From the NCBI RefSeq assembly GCF_036245475.1, contig NZ_BTPM01000001.1, positions 744,001-808,000 on the forward strand: 64,000 bases of DNA, given 5' to 3'. The notes under the pieces were generated by a model. It was not told where the DNA came from and did not search any database. It saw nothing but the letters and a program-made list of their open reading frames with translations. Below are positions 47,957 to 59,646 of the stretch, one piece after another; position 1 is the first letter of the stretch, and each line of letters begins with the position of its first letter. The translations under genes were made by a program, and so were the position numbers. The stretch comes from Vibrio sp. 10N. Its GTDB lineage: Bacteria > Pseudomonadota > Gammaproteobacteria > Enterobacterales > Vibrionaceae.

Positions 47957-48579
47957 CCAAGAAGAAAACGCCAGTAGAACTGCCTCCTTTTGAATATCCA
48001 CAAGGCTATACCGCGATTGCTGGTGTGGATGAAGTTGGCCGCGGGCCATTGGTTGGCGATGTAGTGACAGCGGCGGTGATCTTAGATCCAAACAATCCGA
48101 TTGAAGGTCTGAACGACTCGAAAAAGCTGTCTGAGAAAAAGCGTCTGGCGCTGTATCCAGAAATCAAACAAAAGGCACTCGCTTGGGCGGTAGGGCGCTG
48201 TTCTCCTGAAGAAATTGATGAGCTCAATATCCTACAAGCGACCATGGTGGCGATGCAGCGCGCAGTCGCCGGACTTAAGGTTCAGCCTGATATGGTGTTG
48301 ATTGACGGCAATCGAACGCCAGAGCTACCAATGGGTGCACAAGCCGTGGTTAAAGGTGATCTTCGTGTTGCTGAAATCAGTGCCGCTTCCATTATTGCGA
48401 AGGTGGTGCGTGACCAAGAGATGGAAGAGCTGGATGCTCTGCACCCTGAGTTTGGGTTCGCTAAGCACAAAGGCTACCCAACTAAAGCGCATTTTGAGGC
48501 TATTGAGCAACACGGTGTGATTGCTCAGCATCGCAAAAGCTTCAAACCAGTAAAGCGCGCCCTAGGCATTGAAGACTAG
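47953..48579 (+). CDS. rnhB: Ribonuclease HII
   Basis: Cleaves RNA in RNA/DNA hybrids and at single ribonucleotides in DNA. The 208-residue protein has the active-site motif [18 protein letters not shown] with Asp26 and Glu27, a [10 protein letters not shown] block, and metal-ligand Asp in MVLIDGN and RDQEMEEL. The first 17 residues are a short Lys/Pro-rich extension. Translation is coupled to lpxB through a four-base overlap; dnaE follows after 78 bases. Confidence 0.97.
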   Translation: MTKKKTPVELPPFEYPQGYTAIAGVDEVGRGPLVGDVVTAAVILDPNNPIEGLNDSKKLSEKKRLALYPEIKQKALAWAVGRCSPEEIDELNILQATMVAMQRAVAGLKVQPDMVLIDGNRTPELPMGAQAVVKGDLRVAEISAASIIAKVVRDQEMEELDALHPEFGFAKHKGYPTKAHFEAIEQHGVIAQHRKSFKPVKRALGIED

Positions 48580-48657
48580 GTATTGAAGAGTAACGCTAAT
48601 TAAACACTAATGGCTCAATCATAGCTGTTAGGATGTCATGACGATTTAGGATTCATT

Positions 48658-51600
48658 ATGTCAGACCCCAAGTTTATACACTTACGTGTTCACAGTGACT
48701 TCTCAATGGTGGACGGCTTGTCCAAAGTACCACCATTGGTGAAGAAGGTGGCAGAGATTGGCATGCCAGCAATGGCATTGACCGACTTTACTAACCTATG
48801 TGGCCTCGTAAAGTTTTATGGCAACGCCCACTCTGCGGGCATTAAGCCGCTGATTGGGGCTGACTTTGCGGTGCAATCGGATGAGTTTGGCGATGAGCTG
48901 ACTCGCATTACGGTGCTTGCTGCAGATAACACAGGTTACAACAACCTGACGTTACTGATCTCCAAGGCATACCTCAGAGGTCATGTTCAGCATCAACCTG
49001 TCATCGACAAAGCGTGGCTGGCTGAATTGTCTGAAGGGCTGATTGTGCTCTCTGGCGCAAAGGACGGTGAAGTGGGCAAAGCCCTACTCAAAGGCAATCA
49101 AAGCTTAGCCAAACAGTGCGCCGCTTTTTATCAAACTCACTTTCCAGACCGCTATTACCTTGAGTTGATTCGTACTGGACGGGCCGACGAGGAGAGCTAC
49201 CTGCATTTCGCCGTCGATCTCGCTGAAGAGTTAGAGCTTCCAGTCGTGGCGACCAATGAAGTGGTGTTCGTTGATAAAGAGCTGTTCGATGCCCATGAGA
49301 TCCGCGTGGCCATTCATGATGGCTATACCCTCGATGACCCTCGTCGTCCTAAGCGCTACAGTGACCAACAATACCTACGTAGTGAAGAGGAAATGTGCGA
49401 GCTATTTGCCGACATTCCAGAAGCGTTGCAAAACTCAGTCGAAATCGCTAAGCGATGTAACGTAACCGTTAGGCTTGGTGAGTACTTCCTACCCGCGTTC
49501 CCGACAGAAGGCATGAAGGAAACCGACTTCCTCGTAATGAAGTCGAGAGAAGGCCTAGAAGAACGTTTGGAGTTCCTATTCCCTGATGAACAGGTGCGAC
49601 TTGAGCGCAGGCCTGAGTACGACGAGCGCTTACAAATTGAACTCGACGTTATCAACCAGATGGGCTTCCCAGGTTACTTCCTGATCGTAATGGAGTTCAT
49701 CCAGTGGTCAAAAGACAATGCGATACCGGTAGGTCCGGGTCGTGGTTCGGGTGCGGGCTCGCTGGTGGCGTATGCGCTTAAAATCACCGACCTCGATCCT
49801 CTTGAATACGACTTGCTGTTCGAGCGCTTCTTGAACCCAGAACGTGTCTCCATGCCCGATTTCGATGTCGACTTCTGTATGGATAAGCGTGACCAAGTAA
49901 TTGATCACGTCGCAGAAATGTACGGCCGAGATGCGGTATCGCAGATCATTACCTTCGGTACCATGGCCGCAAAAGCGGTTATTCGAGACGTAGGTCGTGT
50001 ACTTGGCCATCCATTTGGCTTTGTGGATCGTATCTCCAAACTGATCCCTGGTGACCCGGGCATGACGCTGCAAAAAGCGTTTGACGTCGAGCCTGCGCTA
50101 CCTCAATTGTATGACGCGGATGAAGAGGTTCGCGACCTCATCGATATGTGTCGCATCCTTGAAGGTTGTACTCGTAACGCCGGTAAACACGCTGGTGGTG
50201 TGGTTATATCGCCAACGACTATCACCGATTTTGCGCCGATCTATGCGGACTCTGAAGGTCATTTCCCGGTAACGCAGTTTGATAAAAACGACGTAGAAAC
50301 GGCCGGCCTAGTTAAATTCGACTTCTTGGGTCTAAGAACCCTAACCATTATCGACTGGGCGCTGGGGCTAATTAACCCACGATTGGAAAAAGAGGGCAAA
50401 GAGCCGGTTCGTATCGAATCGATTCCTCTTGATGACCAGCCGTCATTCCAATTATTGCAAAACTCAGAAACCACGGCGGTATTCCAGCTCGAATCACGTG
50501 GTATGAAAGAGCTAATCAAGCGTCTTCAGCCAGACTGTTTTGAAGATATCATCGCACTGGTGGCATTGTTCCGTCCGGGGCCGTTGCAATCAGGCATGGT
50601 CGATAACTTTATCGACCGTAAGCACGGACGAGAAGCGGTTTCCTACCCAGATGAAACGTGGCAACACGAATCACTGAAAGAAACGCTAGAGCCAACCTAT
50701 GGCATCATTCTTTACCAAGAGCAGGTGATGCAGATTGCCCAGATCCTAGCGGGTTATACGCTCGGTGGTGCGGATATGCTGCGTCGTGCGATGGGTAAGA
50801 AAAAGCCAGAAGAGATGGCCAAGCAGCGTGCCGTGTTCGAAGAGGGCGCCATTAGCAATGGTGTCGACGGCGAATTGGCGATGAAGATCTTCGACTTGGT
50901 AGAAAAGTTCGCAGGTTATGGCTTTAACAAATCGCACTCGGCAGCTTATGCGTTGGTATCGTACCAAACGCTGTGGCTAAAGAAGCATTATCCAGCTGAG
51001 TTTATGGCAGCGGTAATGACAGCCGATATGGATAACACCGAAAAAGTCGTCGGTCTTGTCGATGAATGCTTCCGCATGAAACTCAAGGTGTTACCGCCTG
51101 ATATCAATGCGGGTTTATTCCGATTTAACGTCAACGACGAAGGTGCCATTGTTTACGGTATCGGCGCGATAAAAGGCGTGGGTGAAGGCCCTATCGATGC
51201 CATCATTGAAGCAAGAAACAAAGATGGTTACTTCCGCGATCTGTTTGATTTCTGTGCCCGTATTGACCTGAAAAAAGTCAATAAGCGTGTGATTGAAAAG
51301 CTGATTATGGCAGGTGCGCTTGACAGACTTGGTCCTCATCGAGCGGCGTTAATGGCTTCGCTGAATGACGCGGTAAAGGCCGCTAGCCAACATCACCAAG
51401 CTGAAGCGTTCGGTCAAGGGGATATGTTCGGTGTGCTGACGGATGCGCCGGAAGAAGTCGAAAATAAGTATACTCAGGTGCCTGCGTGGCCAGAAAAAGT
51501 CTGGCTCGAAGGTGAGCGAGAAACTTTGGGTCTTTATTTGACCGGGCACCCAATTAACGCCTATCTGAAGGAACTTACTAAATACACCAGTTGTCGACTA

Positions 51601-52137
51601 AAAGATGCGACACCGACACGTCGAGATCAATCTCTGACGGTGGCGGGCCTGGTGATAGCGTCACGCGTGATGACAACCAAACGAGGTACTCGTATCGGTA
51701 TCATGACGCTTGATGATCGCAGTGGACGCATGGAAGTGATGTTGTTCTCAGATGCGCTAGATAAATATGCTGAATTGTTAGAAAACGATAAAATAGTGGT
51801 CGTTTCGGGACAGGTCAGCTTTGATGACTTCAATGGTGGCCTTAAAATGTCCGCCCGCGAAGTTTTAGATCTCGGTAGCGCTCGAGAGAAATTTACTCGA
51901 GGGTTGTCCATTTCGTTGCTAGAGCAACAAATTGATGAGCGTTTTTACCAGCGCTTCACAGAAATATTAACGCCTCACAAAGATGGCACGGTACCTGTTA
52001 ATATTTATTACCAGCGAGCGGATGCAAGAGCGAAGCTCACGCTTGGAACACAGTGGCGTGTAACGCCGAATGATGCGTTACTGGAAGAATTACAGCAGTT
52101 ACTTGGTAAAGACCAGGTAGAACTCGAATTTAACTAA
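48658..52137 (+). CDS. dnaE: DNA polymerase III subunit alpha
   Basis: The replicative polymerase catalytic subunit. The 1159-residue protein has an N-terminal PHP domain ([20 protein letters not shown]), the palm with catalytic aspartates Asp401 and Asp403 in [10 protein letters not shown], the fingers with [16 protein letters not shown] and [19 protein letters not shown], and a C-terminal OB-fold and tau-binding region. Its length equals that of E. coli DnaE within one residue. It lies between rnhB and accA in the usual order. Confidence 0.99.
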   Translation: MSDPKFIHLRVHSDFSMVDGLSKVPPLVKKVAEIGMPAMALTDFTNLCGLVKFYGNAHSAGIKPLIGADFAVQSDEFGDELTRITVLAADNTGYNNLTLLISKAYLRGHVQHQPVIDKAWLAELSEGLIVLSGAKDGEVGKALLKGNQSLAKQCAAFYQTHFPDRYYLELIRTGRADEESYLHFAVDLAEELELPVVATNEVVFVDKELFDAHEIRVAIHDGYTLDDPRRPKRYSDQQYLRSEEEMCELFADIPEALQNSVEIAKRCNVTVRLGEYFLPAFPTEGMKETDFLVMKSREGLEERLEFLFPDEQVRLERRPEYDERLQIELDVINQMGFPGYFLIVMEFIQWSKDNAIPVGPGRGSGAGSLVAYALKITDLDPLEYDLLFERFLNPERVSMPDFDVDFCMDKRDQVIDHVAEMYGRDAVSQIITFGTMAAKAVIRDVGRVLGHPFGFVDRISKLIPGDPGMTLQKAFDVEPALPQLYDADEEVRDLIDMCRILEGCTRNAGKHAGGVVISPTTITDFAPIYADSEGHFPVTQFDKNDVETAGLVKFDFLGLRTLTIIDWALGLINPRLEKEGKEPVRIESIPLDDQPSFQLLQNSETTAVFQLESRGMKELIKRLQPDCFEDIIALVALFRPGPLQSGMVDNFIDRKHGREAVSYPDETWQHESLKETLEPTYGIILYQEQVMQIAQILAGYTLGGADMLRRAMGKKKPEEMAKQRAVFEEGAISNGVDGELAMKIFDLVEKFAGYGFNKSHSAAYALVSYQTLWLKKHYPAEFMAAVMTADMDNTEKVVGLVDECFRMKLKVLPPDINAGLFRFNVNDEGAIVYGIGAIKGVGEGPIDAIIEARNKDGYFRDLFDFCARIDLKKVNKRVIEKLIMAGALDRLGPHRAALMASLNDAVKAASQHHQAEAFGQGDMFGVLTDAPEEVENKYTQVPAWPEKVWLEGERETLGLYLTGHPINAYLKELTKYTSCRLKDATPTRRDQSLTVAGLVIASRVMTTKRGTRIGIMTLDDRSGRMEVMLFSDALDKYAELLENDKIVVVSGQVSFDDFNGGLKMSAREVLDLGSAREKFTRGLSISLLEQQIDERFYQRFTEILTPHKDGTVPVNIYYQRADARAKLTLGTQWRVTPNDALLEELQQLLGKDQVELEFN

Positions 52138-52188
52138 TTGAGCTTGGGCACACATCGGTGTCTGGGCGGAATCGAAAAGGATTCATAG

Positions 52189-53148
52189 ATGAGCTTGAAC
52201 TTTCTTGAATTTGAAAAGCCAATTGCCGAACTAGAAGCAAAAATTGAAGCACTGCGTGACGTGTCGCGTCATGGTGGTGACAGTGCAATTGACTTAGATA
52301 AAGAAATTGAACAACTAGAGAAGAAAAGCTTAGAGCTTAAAAAGAAAATCTTTAGTGATCTTGGTGCATGGCAGGTAGCACAACTTGCTCGTCACCCACA
52401 GCGTCCTTACACGCTGGATTACGTTGAGCACGTGTTTACTGAGTTTGACGAGTTGGCTGGTGACCGTGCGTTTGCTGACGATAAAGCGATTGTAGGTGGC
52501 ATGGCTCGCCTTGAAGGTCGTCCTGTCATGATCATCGGTCACCAAAAAGGCCGTGAAACGAAAGAAAAAGTAAAACGTAACTTTGGTATGCCTAAGCCAG
52601 AAGGTTATCGTAAAGCACTGCGTCTAATGCGCATGGCTGAGCGTTTTAATATGCCAATCATTACGTTTATCGATACCGCAGGTGCCTACCCGGGTGTTGG
52701 TGCAGAAGAGCGTGGTCAATCAGAAGCGATTGCGATGAACCTTAAAGTGATGGCTGGCCTGAAAGTGCCGGTTATTTGTAACGTTGTCGGTGAAGGCGGC
52801 TCTGGTGGCGCGTTGGCGATTGGCGTGGGTGATTACGTGAACATGCTTCAATACTCTACCTACTCTGTTATTTCACCTGAGGGCTGTGCATCTATCCTAT
52901 GGCGTGATTCAGACAAAGCTCCTCAAGCGGCCGAAGCGATGGGCTTGATTGCTCCACGTCTTAAAGAGCTAGAGCTTATTGATGAGATCATTGAAGAGCC
53001 TCTAGGCGGCGCGCACCGTGATACGATTCAAATGGCAGCGAACATGAAAGCGACGCTACTTCGTCAGCTAGAAGAGCTAGACCAACTAGATGATGACAAC
53101 CTGCTTGAGCGTCGTTATCAACGTTTGATGAGTTACGGCTACTGCTAA
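52189..53148 (+). CDS. accA: Acetyl-CoA carboxylase carboxyltransferase subunit alpha
   Basis: Together with AccD, transfers the carboxyl group from biotin carrier to acetyl-CoA, the first committed step in fatty acid synthesis. It has 319 residues; [20 protein letters not shown] starts the protein, and the crotonase-fold core has [40 protein letters not shown] and [15 protein letters not shown] (oxyanion region). AAAAGGA lies upstream of the ATG. A strong terminator follows. Confidence 0.98.
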   Translation: MSLNFLEFEKPIAELEAKIEALRDVSRHGGDSAIDLDKEIEQLEKKSLELKKKIFSDLGAWQVAQLARHPQRPYTLDYVEHVFTEFDELAGDRAFADDKAIVGGMARLEGRPVMIIGHQKGRETKEKVKRNFGMPKPEGYRKALRLMRMAERFNMPIITFIDTAGAYPGVGAEERGQSEAIAMNLKVMAGLKVPVICNVVGEGGSGGALAIGVGDYVNMLQYSTYSVISPEGCASILWRDSDKAPQAAEAMGLIAPRLKELELIDEIIEEPLGGAHRDTIQMAANMKATLLRQLEELDQLDDDNLLERRYQRLMSYGYC

Positions 53149-53166
53149 GCAGATTTGGTTTATATA

Positions 53167-53198
53167 ATAAGGCGAGCATGATGCTCGCCTTATTTTTT
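53167..53198 (+). terminator. Rho-independent terminator of accA
   Basis: AATAAGGCGAGC / GCTCGCCTTATT stem with a 4-base loop, followed by T6. It overlaps the region immediately before tilS, whose promoter must be within or upstream of it. Confidence 0.93.
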
Positions 53199-53216
53199 GC
53201 TTCTAGGAATTTGTCT

Positions 53217-54536
53217 ATGTCACTAATGCAGCACTTTATTGATACCATGCAGCGTCACCTGTCTGATGAAGGTCGCGTTGTTATCGGATTCAGTGGTGGA
53301 GTGGATTCTCGCGTTTTGCTTCGGCTAGCAGCGCTTTATCGCGCCCAGCGCCCTAACCTAGAGTTGCTTGCTGTGCATGTTCATCATGGTTTGAGCCAAT
53401 ACGCTGACCAGTGGTTAGAGCAGTGCCAGGCATGGGCTGAACAAGAACAAATCCCGTTCGTCGCTGAATATGTATCGCTTGATTTAGAAAGTGGTGACAG
53501 TGTCGAGCAATTGGCACGTGATGCTCGTTACCGAGCGTTAGCTTCTCATATCAATACGGGCGATATACTTCTGACCGGGCAGCACCTAGATGATCAAACT
53601 GAAACCTTTCTTCTGGCTTTAAAGCGAGGCAGTGGACCAAAGGGGCTTTCATCCATGGCGCAGTTGACTTCATTTGGGGAAGGTGAATTATTGCGACCTC
53701 TTCTTGATGTATCCCGAACTGACATTGAGCATTTCGCTCACGCTCAGCAGCTAGTTTGGCTTGAAGATGACAGCAACCAAGATACTCGTTTTGACCGTAA
53801 TTTCTTGCGTCACCAAGTCATACCTGTCATCACTGAACGCTGGCCAAGCTTTAGTAAAGCAGTACGTCGCAGTGCTCGCTTGTGTGCCAAACAAGAGCAG
53901 CTACTGGCGGAGCTGCTGCAGCCTGAACTTCAGTCTTGCTTAAATACGTTTGCGGGGATTGATGTCGATAAATTGAGCCGCTGCTCTGCCTTAAAACGAG
54001 ATCAGCTACTTCGCATGTGGCTTGAGACGCACACTACGGTGCTGCCGAGCGAAACCCAGCTGCAGCAGCTTTGGAAAGATGTCGCACTAGCGAAACCAGA
54101 CGCAAACCCAACCATGTCTTTGGCTACAGGAAGTGTACGTCGATTCAGAATGCACCTGTATTGGATAGCGCCGCATCAAGATATCACCCATTGGAGGCAG
54201 TCAGTGGCATTTGATGCGCGAGTACTATTGCCCGATGGCCTGGGTGGACTGACCCTAGCGCAAAAAACAGGGGGGGATACCTTAATGCAACTTGACCGGA
54301 CGACGCTCACTGAGCCGCTGGTGGTCATGTTCGAGCCTGAGGGGCTATCGGCTCACCCCCATGGTAGAGCAGGCTCACGTAAGCTTAAAAAGCTATTTCA
54401 AGAGTACCACATCCCAAGTTGGCAACGCCGTAGAACGCCTATTCTGATGATGGGGGATAAAGTGGTTGCCGTTGCTAACTTATTTGTAGACAAGGACTTT
54501 TACGGCTCAGATTGTGAACTCGTATGGGACAAATGA
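53217..54536 (+). CDS. tilS: tRNA(Ile)-lysidine synthase
   Basis: Converts cytidine 34 of tRNA-Ile(CAU) to lysidine, changing its identity from Met to Ile. The 439-residue product from the ATG at 53217 has the PP-loop SGGVDS at residues 26-31, VHVHHGLSQYADQWLEQCQA, the TGQHLDDQTETFLLALKRG motif, and a C-terminal domain with SRKLKKLFQEYHIPSWQRRR. AGGAATTT lies upstream; the frame is open earlier, but those codons overlap the accA terminator and are excluded. Confidence 0.97.
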   Translation: MSLMQHFIDTMQRHLSDEGRVVIGFSGGVDSRVLLRLAALYRAQRPNLELLAVHVHHGLSQYADQWLEQCQAWAEQEQIPFVAEYVSLDLESGDSVEQLARDARYRALASHINTGDILLTGQHLDDQTETFLLALKRGSGPKGLSSMAQLTSFGEGELLRPLLDVSRTDIEHFAHAQQLVWLEDDSNQDTRFDRNFLRHQVIPVITERWPSFSKAVRRSARLCAKQEQLLAELLQPELQSCLNTFAGIDVDKLSRCSALKRDQLLRMWLETHTTVLPSETQLQQLWKDVALAKPDANPTMSLATGSVRRFRMHLYWIAPHQDITHWRQSVAFDARVLLPDGLGGLTLAQKTGGDTLMQLDRTTLTEPLVVMFEPEGLSAHPHGRAGSRKLKKLFQEYHIPSWQRRRTPILMMGDKVVAVANLFVDKDFYGSDCELVWDK

Positions 54537-54644
54537 CCCTTTTTCATGTCACAATCGTAACTATAATAAACGCTGGGAAGCGGCTTGTAGCAGAGTATTG
54601 TAGGCTGGTTCTGAGCACATATGGACATATCACAAGGAAAAGCA

Positions 54645-54956
54645 ATGAAAAAGTTGATGATTGGCGCATTGGTAGCAGCGGGTCTTATGAGCGGTGCAGC
54701 AGTCGCAGGCGATGTAGCGGCGGGTAAAGCAAAAGCGGCGGTGTGTGCCGCATGTCACGGCGCCGATGGTATCGCAGTGATACCAGGATATCCAAACTTA
54801 AAAGGTCAAAACGAGCAGTACTTGGTTACTTCTATTAACGCATACAAAAGCAAACAGCGTAACGGCGGTTTGGCGGCAGTGATGCAAGCGCAGGCGTCAA
54901 TGCTTAGCGACGAAGACATTGCTAACTTAGCGGCTTACTACGCAAGCCTGAAATAG
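54645..54956 (+). CDS. Small periplasmic c-type cytochrome
   Basis: A 103-residue precursor. The signal peptide [20 protein letters not shown] is cleaved near AVAG; the mature protein has one haem site CAACH, the distal block [20 protein letters not shown], and a Met ligand within [22 protein letters not shown]. It resembles a single-haem half of cytochrome c4/c553. It is expected to carry electrons in the periplasm to a terminal oxidase or nitrite/peroxide reductase; the partner is not shown here. ACAAGGAAA precedes the ATG at 54645. Confidence 0.9.
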   Translation: MKKLMIGALVAAGLMSGAAVAGDVAAGKAKAAVCAACHGADGIAVIPGYPNLKGQNEQYLVTSINAYKSKQRNGGLAAVMQAQASMLSDEDIANLAAYYASLK

Positions 54957-55032
54957 CGTGCTCTGGATGACATCTAACATCCACTAGTTGGATATAGGCG
55001 CAACAAAACAACGTGTTGCAAATATCTTTGAT

Positions 55033-55064
55033 AAAAAGCTCGAAGCTAGCCTTCGAGCTTTTTG
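55033..55064 (+). terminator. Rho-independent terminator of the cytochrome c gene
   Basis: AAAAGCTCGAAG / CTTCGAGCTTTT 12-bp stem with a 5-base loop, followed by a T run. Confidence 0.93.
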
Positions 55065-55121
55065 TTTTCGTTGATTGTTATCGCGACCTACCAGATAATG
55101 TCGTTAACAAAAGTGATGTAA

Positions 55122-55469
<348 letters not shown>

Positions 55470-55490
55470 ACCGCGAGTAGCACTAACATT

Positions 55491-55518
55491 AAAAGGAGTA
55501 GGCAACTACTCCTTTTTT
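55491..55518 (+). terminator. Rho-independent terminator of glnB
   Basis: AAAAGGAGTAG / CTACTCCTTTT 11-bp stem with a GCAA tetraloop, followed by TT. Confidence 0.93.
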
Positions 55519-55533
55519 ACTTTAGGGTGAGCG

Positions 55534-56382
55534 ATGAAGTTAAAGTGGATTTTAGTCGGCATAGTGGCCGCAGCAGGCATGGCGGTAGGCGGCTTTCAGA
55601 GTGTGTTTACGGTTTCTGATACGCCAGAGATCACCACCGTTCGCGGCACGCAGGTTGATACCGAATTGAAGTGTTATCACAACCCAACACCGCAGGCGCT
55701 TGATGATGAAGGGCGACTCAATGTGTTGGTGTGGAATGTCTACAAACAAAACCGGGAGAACCTTCTCTCTGAGCTAACAGAGCGAACTCAAGACAGGCAG
55801 TTAGTGTTGCTTCAAGAGGCAAGCCTAGATGATCAGTTTCTCGATTGGCTTCAACGCTCCGAGTGGGGCAGTAACCAGGTTAGCGCGTTTAAAGCCTTTG
55901 ATGTTTCAAGTGGTGTTTTGAATTTGAGTCGAACCATGCCAAAGGTTGCGTGTGCAAACCTTCAGGTTGAGCCATGGTTGCAACTTCCTAAATCAGGGCT
56001 CTATGCGGAATATGCGCTCTCTAATGGGCAAACCTTGATTGCGCTGAATATTCATTCAGTGAACTTTACCATTGGCACCCAAGAGTACAAACAGCAGCTC
56101 GACTCCTTTAAACAAGTGCTCGAGTCTCACTCAGGTCCACTGCTCATTGCTGGCGACTTTAACAGCTGGAGTGAGTCGCGAATGGCAGTACTCAAACAAG
56201 CCCTCAATGACTATCAGATCCAAGAGGTCAAATTTACTCCCGATAATAGGAAGCGCTTTGTTACCGGACTCCCACTCGATCATATTTTCTATCGAGGCAT
56301 GACGTTAGAGGCGATGAGTACGCCAGAGAGTGATGCATCGGATCATAACCCCTTGCTGGCTGAGTTCGTGTTGGCTCAGTAG
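55534..56382 (+). CDS. Endonuclease/exonuclease/phosphatase family protein, YafD-like (UPF0294)
   Basis: A 282-residue protein with an N-terminal membrane anchor or signal sequence (ILVGIVAAAGMAVGGF) and the EEP fold. Motifs include LVWNVYKQNRENL, the catalytic Glu in LVLLQEASL, IAGDFNSW and the C-terminal SDASDHNPLLAEF (Asp-His pair). It resembles E. coli YafD (UPF0294), whose substrate is not established. It is expected to face the periplasm or stay membrane-attached. It lies 16 bases downstream of the glnB terminator and converges on the DUF1853 gene. Confidence 0.85.
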   Translation: MKLKWILVGIVAAAGMAVGGFQSVFTVSDTPEITTVRGTQVDTELKCYHNPTPQALDDEGRLNVLVWNVYKQNRENLLSELTERTQDRQLVLLQEASLDDQFLDWLQRSEWGSNQVSAFKAFDVSSGVLNLSRTMPKVACANLQVEPWLQLPKSGLYAEYALSNGQTLIALNIHSVNFTIGTQEYKQQLDSFKQVLESHSGPLLIAGDFNSWSESRMAVLKQALNDYQIQEVKFTPDNRKRFVTGLPLDHIFYRGMTLEAMSTPESDASDHNPLLAEFVLAQ

Positions 56383-56397
56383 TCTCCGGCTTTACGG

Positions 56398-57198
56398 TTA
56401 CATACTGCTTTGCGGCCAGTCATCGGGGACGACAAACCAGAACTGGCCGCTTTTGGCCTGACAATGAATAAAGTGCTTGGGTAGCGTCGACACAGCATCG
56501 CACTCTGCACGTTGTGGCTTTCCGGTCGCCCAAAGCGGTTTTTCTAACCGGTATATCGGTTCATTGATAAGATGAAATTGAGATTGGTAGCACCAATAAC
56601 CAGTAACGCGCTGTGGATTGATCTCAAGGCCTAAGCATTGGGTTGGCGTCTTCTCTTGGTCAAACGGGTTGATATACAATCGGCCTTGCATCAACAAATG
56701 TTGGGAAGGGCTGACAATATCAGGGAACTGAGCCTTAAACGCGGGGGTATCAGACATTTTTAGCTGATGCTCTAGCATGCGGCTCACTTTCTTATCTAGC
56801 CTATCTTTTGCATTCGGCCCATACCAGAGCCCATCTTTCAGCAAATAGAACTTAATCGCTACCTCCCAGTGTTCGATCTGTTGCTGTTCTGGTTTTTCGA
56901 TAAGAAAGTCGATAGCCCCCAAGGTGCGTCCATCGTGCTGCAGTTGTATCTCTTCAGCAAAGACACTATGGCTGTCGCTTTGTTCAAACAAACGTCGACA
57001 CAGCTCCTGATAAAGAAAGCCAAGCCTAGGGTTGCCTAGGTACTCTGAATCGTCTTGTGCGCTCGATTGATTGGATACCTTGGGAAAACCTTCAGCCACG
57101 CTCGAATGTCCTGTGACGAGGCTCTGGCTTTCATTTATCCAAGTAATAAAGTCCCTGATGGTTTGCATAGCGTATTCTTTACGTTTTCCTTTCGACAT
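56398..57198 (-). CDS. DUF1853 family protein
   Basis: A 266-residue protein of unknown function. Recognisable DUF1853 blocks are NPRLGFLYQELCRRLFEQ, GRTLGAIDFLIEK, VAIKFYLLKDGLWYGPNAKD and RLDKKVSRMLEHQLKM. The order of an acidic residue in DFL, then Glu and Lys in the WEVAIKFYL strand, recalls the PD-(D/E)xK nuclease core; this is my inference and the activity is not shown. The start is uncertain: Met1 at 57198 or Met11 at 57168 (AAAGAA upstream). It is divergent from the Nif3-like gene and convergent with the YafD-like gene. Confidence 0.8.
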   Translation of the reverse strand: MSKGKRKEYAMQTIRDFITWINESQSLVTGHSSVAEGFPKVSNQSSAQDDSEYLGNPRLGFLYQELCRRLFEQSDSHSVFAEEIQLQHDGRTLGAIDFLIEKPEQQQIEHWEVAIKFYLLKDGLWYGPNAKDRLDKKVSRMLEHQLKMSDTPAFKAQFPDIVSPSQHLLMQGRLYINPFDQEKTPTQCLGLEINPQRVTGYWCYQSQFHLINEPIYRLEKPLWATGKPQRAECDAVSTLPKHFIHCQAKSGQFWFVVPDDWPQSSM

Positions 57199-57252
57199 TG
57201 CTAGAGTAAATTGCTATAACCACGGAAATCAAGAATTTGCTCAGGAAGTGCC

Positions 57253-58011
57253 ATGAATAACCTAAAGCTTGAAGCTATCCTCAATGAAAAACTCTCACCG
57301 CAACTGATTAAAGATTACAGCCCAAATGGACTTCAAGTCGAAGGTGCGAGTGATATCAAAAAAGTGATTACCGGTGTCACCGCATCACAAGCGCTTATTG
57401 ATTACGCTGTGAGTGTCGGAGCGGATGCCGTATTGGTTCATCATGGCTATTTCTGGAAGGGTGAGCCGGAGCCTATTCGCGGAATGAAGGGTAAGCGCAT
57501 TCGTACTCTTATTAAAAACGACGTGAACCTATTTGGCTACCACCTGCCACTTGATATCCACCCGGAGCTAGGTAACAACGCTAGATTAGCGCAATTGCTT
57601 GATATTGAAGTCATTGATGGCCTTGAGGGACACCCTCAGTCTGTGGCGATGTTCGGCAAATTGGCGACGCCGATGACTGGCGCTGAGTTTGCAGCTAAGA
57701 TTGCCAAAACGTTGAATCGTGAGCCTTTGCATATCGCGCCTGATATGGCGGAGAAGCTGATTGAAACCGTTGGCTGGTGTACAGGTGGTGGTCAAGACTA
57801 CATTGAGCTTGCTGCGTCAAAAGGCTTGGATGCGTTTATTTCGGGAGAAATCTCGGAGCGCACGACCTACACAGCGCGCGAACTGAATATTCACTACTTT
57901 GCCGCAGGGCATCATGCAACCGAGCGTTATGGAATTAAAGCGTTGGGCGAATGGTTGGCTAAAGAGCATGGGCTCGATGTTGAGTTTAAGGACATCGATA
58001 ATCCGGTCTAA
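57253..58011 (+). CDS. Nif3-like dinuclear metal centre protein (YbgI family)
   Basis: A 252-residue protein of the Nif3/YbgI family, annotated as GTP cyclohydrolase 1 type 2 homologue. Metal ligands are visible in VLVHHGYFWKGEP, YHLPLDIHPELGNNARLA and the C-terminal FAAGHHATERYGIKAL. GWCTGGGQDYIELAASKGLDA is also typical. A hexameric ring with two metals per subunit is known for the family, but its biological function is debated. AGGAAG lies upstream of the ATG. A palindromic terminator follows. Confidence 0.92.
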   Translation: MNNLKLEAILNEKLSPQLIKDYSPNGLQVEGASDIKKVITGVTASQALIDYAVSVGADAVLVHHGYFWKGEPEPIRGMKGKRIRTLIKNDVNLFGYHLPLDIHPELGNNARLAQLLDIEVIDGLEGHPQSVAMFGKLATPMTGAEFAAKIAKTLNREPLHIAPDMAEKLIETVGWCTGGGQDYIELAASKGLDAFISGEISERTTYTARELNIHYFAAGHHATERYGIKALGEWLAKEHGLDVEFKDIDNPV

Positions 58012-58025
58012 CGATGAATCGATAA

Positions 58026-58051
58026 AAAAAGAGCAGCCTAGGCTGCTCTTT
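58026..58051. terminator. Bidirectional terminator between the Nif3-like gene and gltA
   Basis: AAAAGAGCAGCC directly followed by TAGGCTGCTCTTTT is a nearly loopless palindrome between convergent genes, with A and T runs on its flanks. Confidence 0.9.
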
Positions 58052-58075
58052 TGCTTTTTGATGTTGTGTTTATCG

Positions 58076-59365
58076 TTATTCGCGCTCGTGTAGCGGTTTG
58101 AAGTCACGCATAGCTTGACCTGTGTATAGCTGGCGTGGACGACCGATACGGTTATCTGGATCGCTGTGCATTTCGTTCCAGTGAGCAATCCAACCCACAG
58201 TACGAGACATAGCAAAGATAACGGTGAACATAGACACAGGGATACCAATCGCTTTAAGAATGATACCTGAGTAGAAGTCTACGTTTGGATACAGTTTCTT
58301 CTCTACGAAGTACTCGTCCGATAGAGCGATACGCTCAAGTTCCATTGCTACATCTAGTAGTGGATCTTGAATGTTGAGCTCTTTCAGTACATCGTGGCAC
58401 GCTTCACGCATAACGGTTGCACGTGGATCGTAGTTCTTGTAAACACGGTGACCAAAGCCCATTAGGCGGAATGGGTCGTCTTTGTCCTTCGCTCGTTCGA
58501 TGAACTCAGGGATCTTGTCTACAGAACCAATCTCTTCAAGCATACGCAAACACGCTTCGTTTGCACCGCCGTGTGCAGGCCCCCATAGCGACGCGATACC
58601 TGCTGCAATACATGCAAACGGGTTAGCGCCAGATGAGCCTGCTAGACGTACCGTTGACGTTGAAGCATTTTGCTCGTGGTCTGCGTGTAGGGTAAAGATC
58701 TTGTCCATTGCACGCGCAACGATAGGGTTTACTTCGTACTCTTCGCAAGGGTTTGCGAACATCATGTGTAGGAAGTTCTCCGCATACGTTAGGTCGTTGC
58801 GTGGGTAGATGAATGGTTGACCGATAGAATACTTGTAGCACATAGCTGCAAGGGTTGGCATCTTAGAAATTAGGCGGTAAGCCGCAATTTCACGGTGTGA
58901 GTCATTGTTGATATCGAGGGAGTCGTGATAGAAGGCTGCAAGTGCACCGACTACACCACACATAACGGCCATTGGGTGAGCGTCGCGACGGAAACCGTGG
59001 AAGAAACTCGCGATTTGCTCGTGAACCATAGTGTGACGAGTAACAATTTGCTTGAACTCTTCATATTCTTCACGTGATGGGGCTTCGCCAACAAGAAGGA
59101 TGTAGCACACTTCAAGGTAGTCTGCATTGTTAGCTAACTGATCGATAGGGAAGCCACGGTGTAGCAAAACACCTTTGCCGCCGTCGATATAAGTGATTTG
59201 AGATTCACAAGATGCAGTGGCAAGAAAACCCGGGTCAAATGTAAAGTAACCATTCGCTCCAAGCTTACGAACATCGACTACTTCTGGTCCGATAGAACCT
59301 TCCATAATCGGCAGCTCGATTGGCGCTTGACCTTCAATGTGAAGGGTCGCTTTCTTATCTGCCAT
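58076..59365 (-). CDS. gltA: Citrate synthase
   Basis: Condenses oxaloacetate and acetyl-CoA, the entry step to the TCA cycle. The 429-residue protein is of the hexameric, NADH-inhibited type of gammaproteobacteria. Catalytic blocks are [20 protein letters not shown] and [18 protein letters not shown]; the C-terminal [18 protein letters not shown] contains the active-site Asp region neighbours and arginine. A strong AAAGGAGATT ribosome binding site precedes the ATG. It is divergent from sdhCDAB-sucA, the same arrangement as in E. coli. Confidence 0.99.
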   Translation of the reverse strand: MADKKATLHIEGQAPIELPIMEGSIGPEVVDVRKLGANGYFTFDPGFLATASCESQITYIDGGKGVLLHRGFPIDQLANNADYLEVCYILLVGEAPSREEYEEFKQIVTRHTMVHEQIASFFHGFRRDAHPMAVMCGVVGALAAFYHDSLDINNDSHREIAAYRLISKMPTLAAMCYKYSIGQPFIYPRNDLTYAENFLHMMFANPCEEYEVNPIVARAMDKIFTLHADHEQNASTSTVRLAGSSGANPFACIAAGIASLWGPAHGGANEACLRMLEEIGSVDKIPEFIERAKDKDDPFRLMGFGHRVYKNYDPRATVMREACHDVLKELNIQDPLLDVAMELERIALSDEYFVEKKLYPNVDFYSGIILKAIGIPVSMFTVIFAMSRTVGWIAHWNEMHSDPDNRIGRPRQLYTGQAMRDFKPLHERE

Positions 59366-59646
59366 AACAATCTCCTTTGTTTATTATTTAATCCGTCCAG
59401 GATGTTTGTGTGCCAATTTTTTACTTTGCTTCGGGGGCAAAGTCAATTTTTATACGATGTTGTGTGCACTTGTTATGATTTTTTATAGAAAAATGGTTAA
59501 AAATCTGTTCTGTGTAGCATATTTTGTTACATCAATTGTATTAGAATGTTGCCAACCGTATAGTTGCGGTGAAATTGTTGGTCCTAGCCTTTAAAAATCG
59601 AGTATACAAACCGAAGTGAGGTGGTTTTGGATTCTCATTTGTTAAC

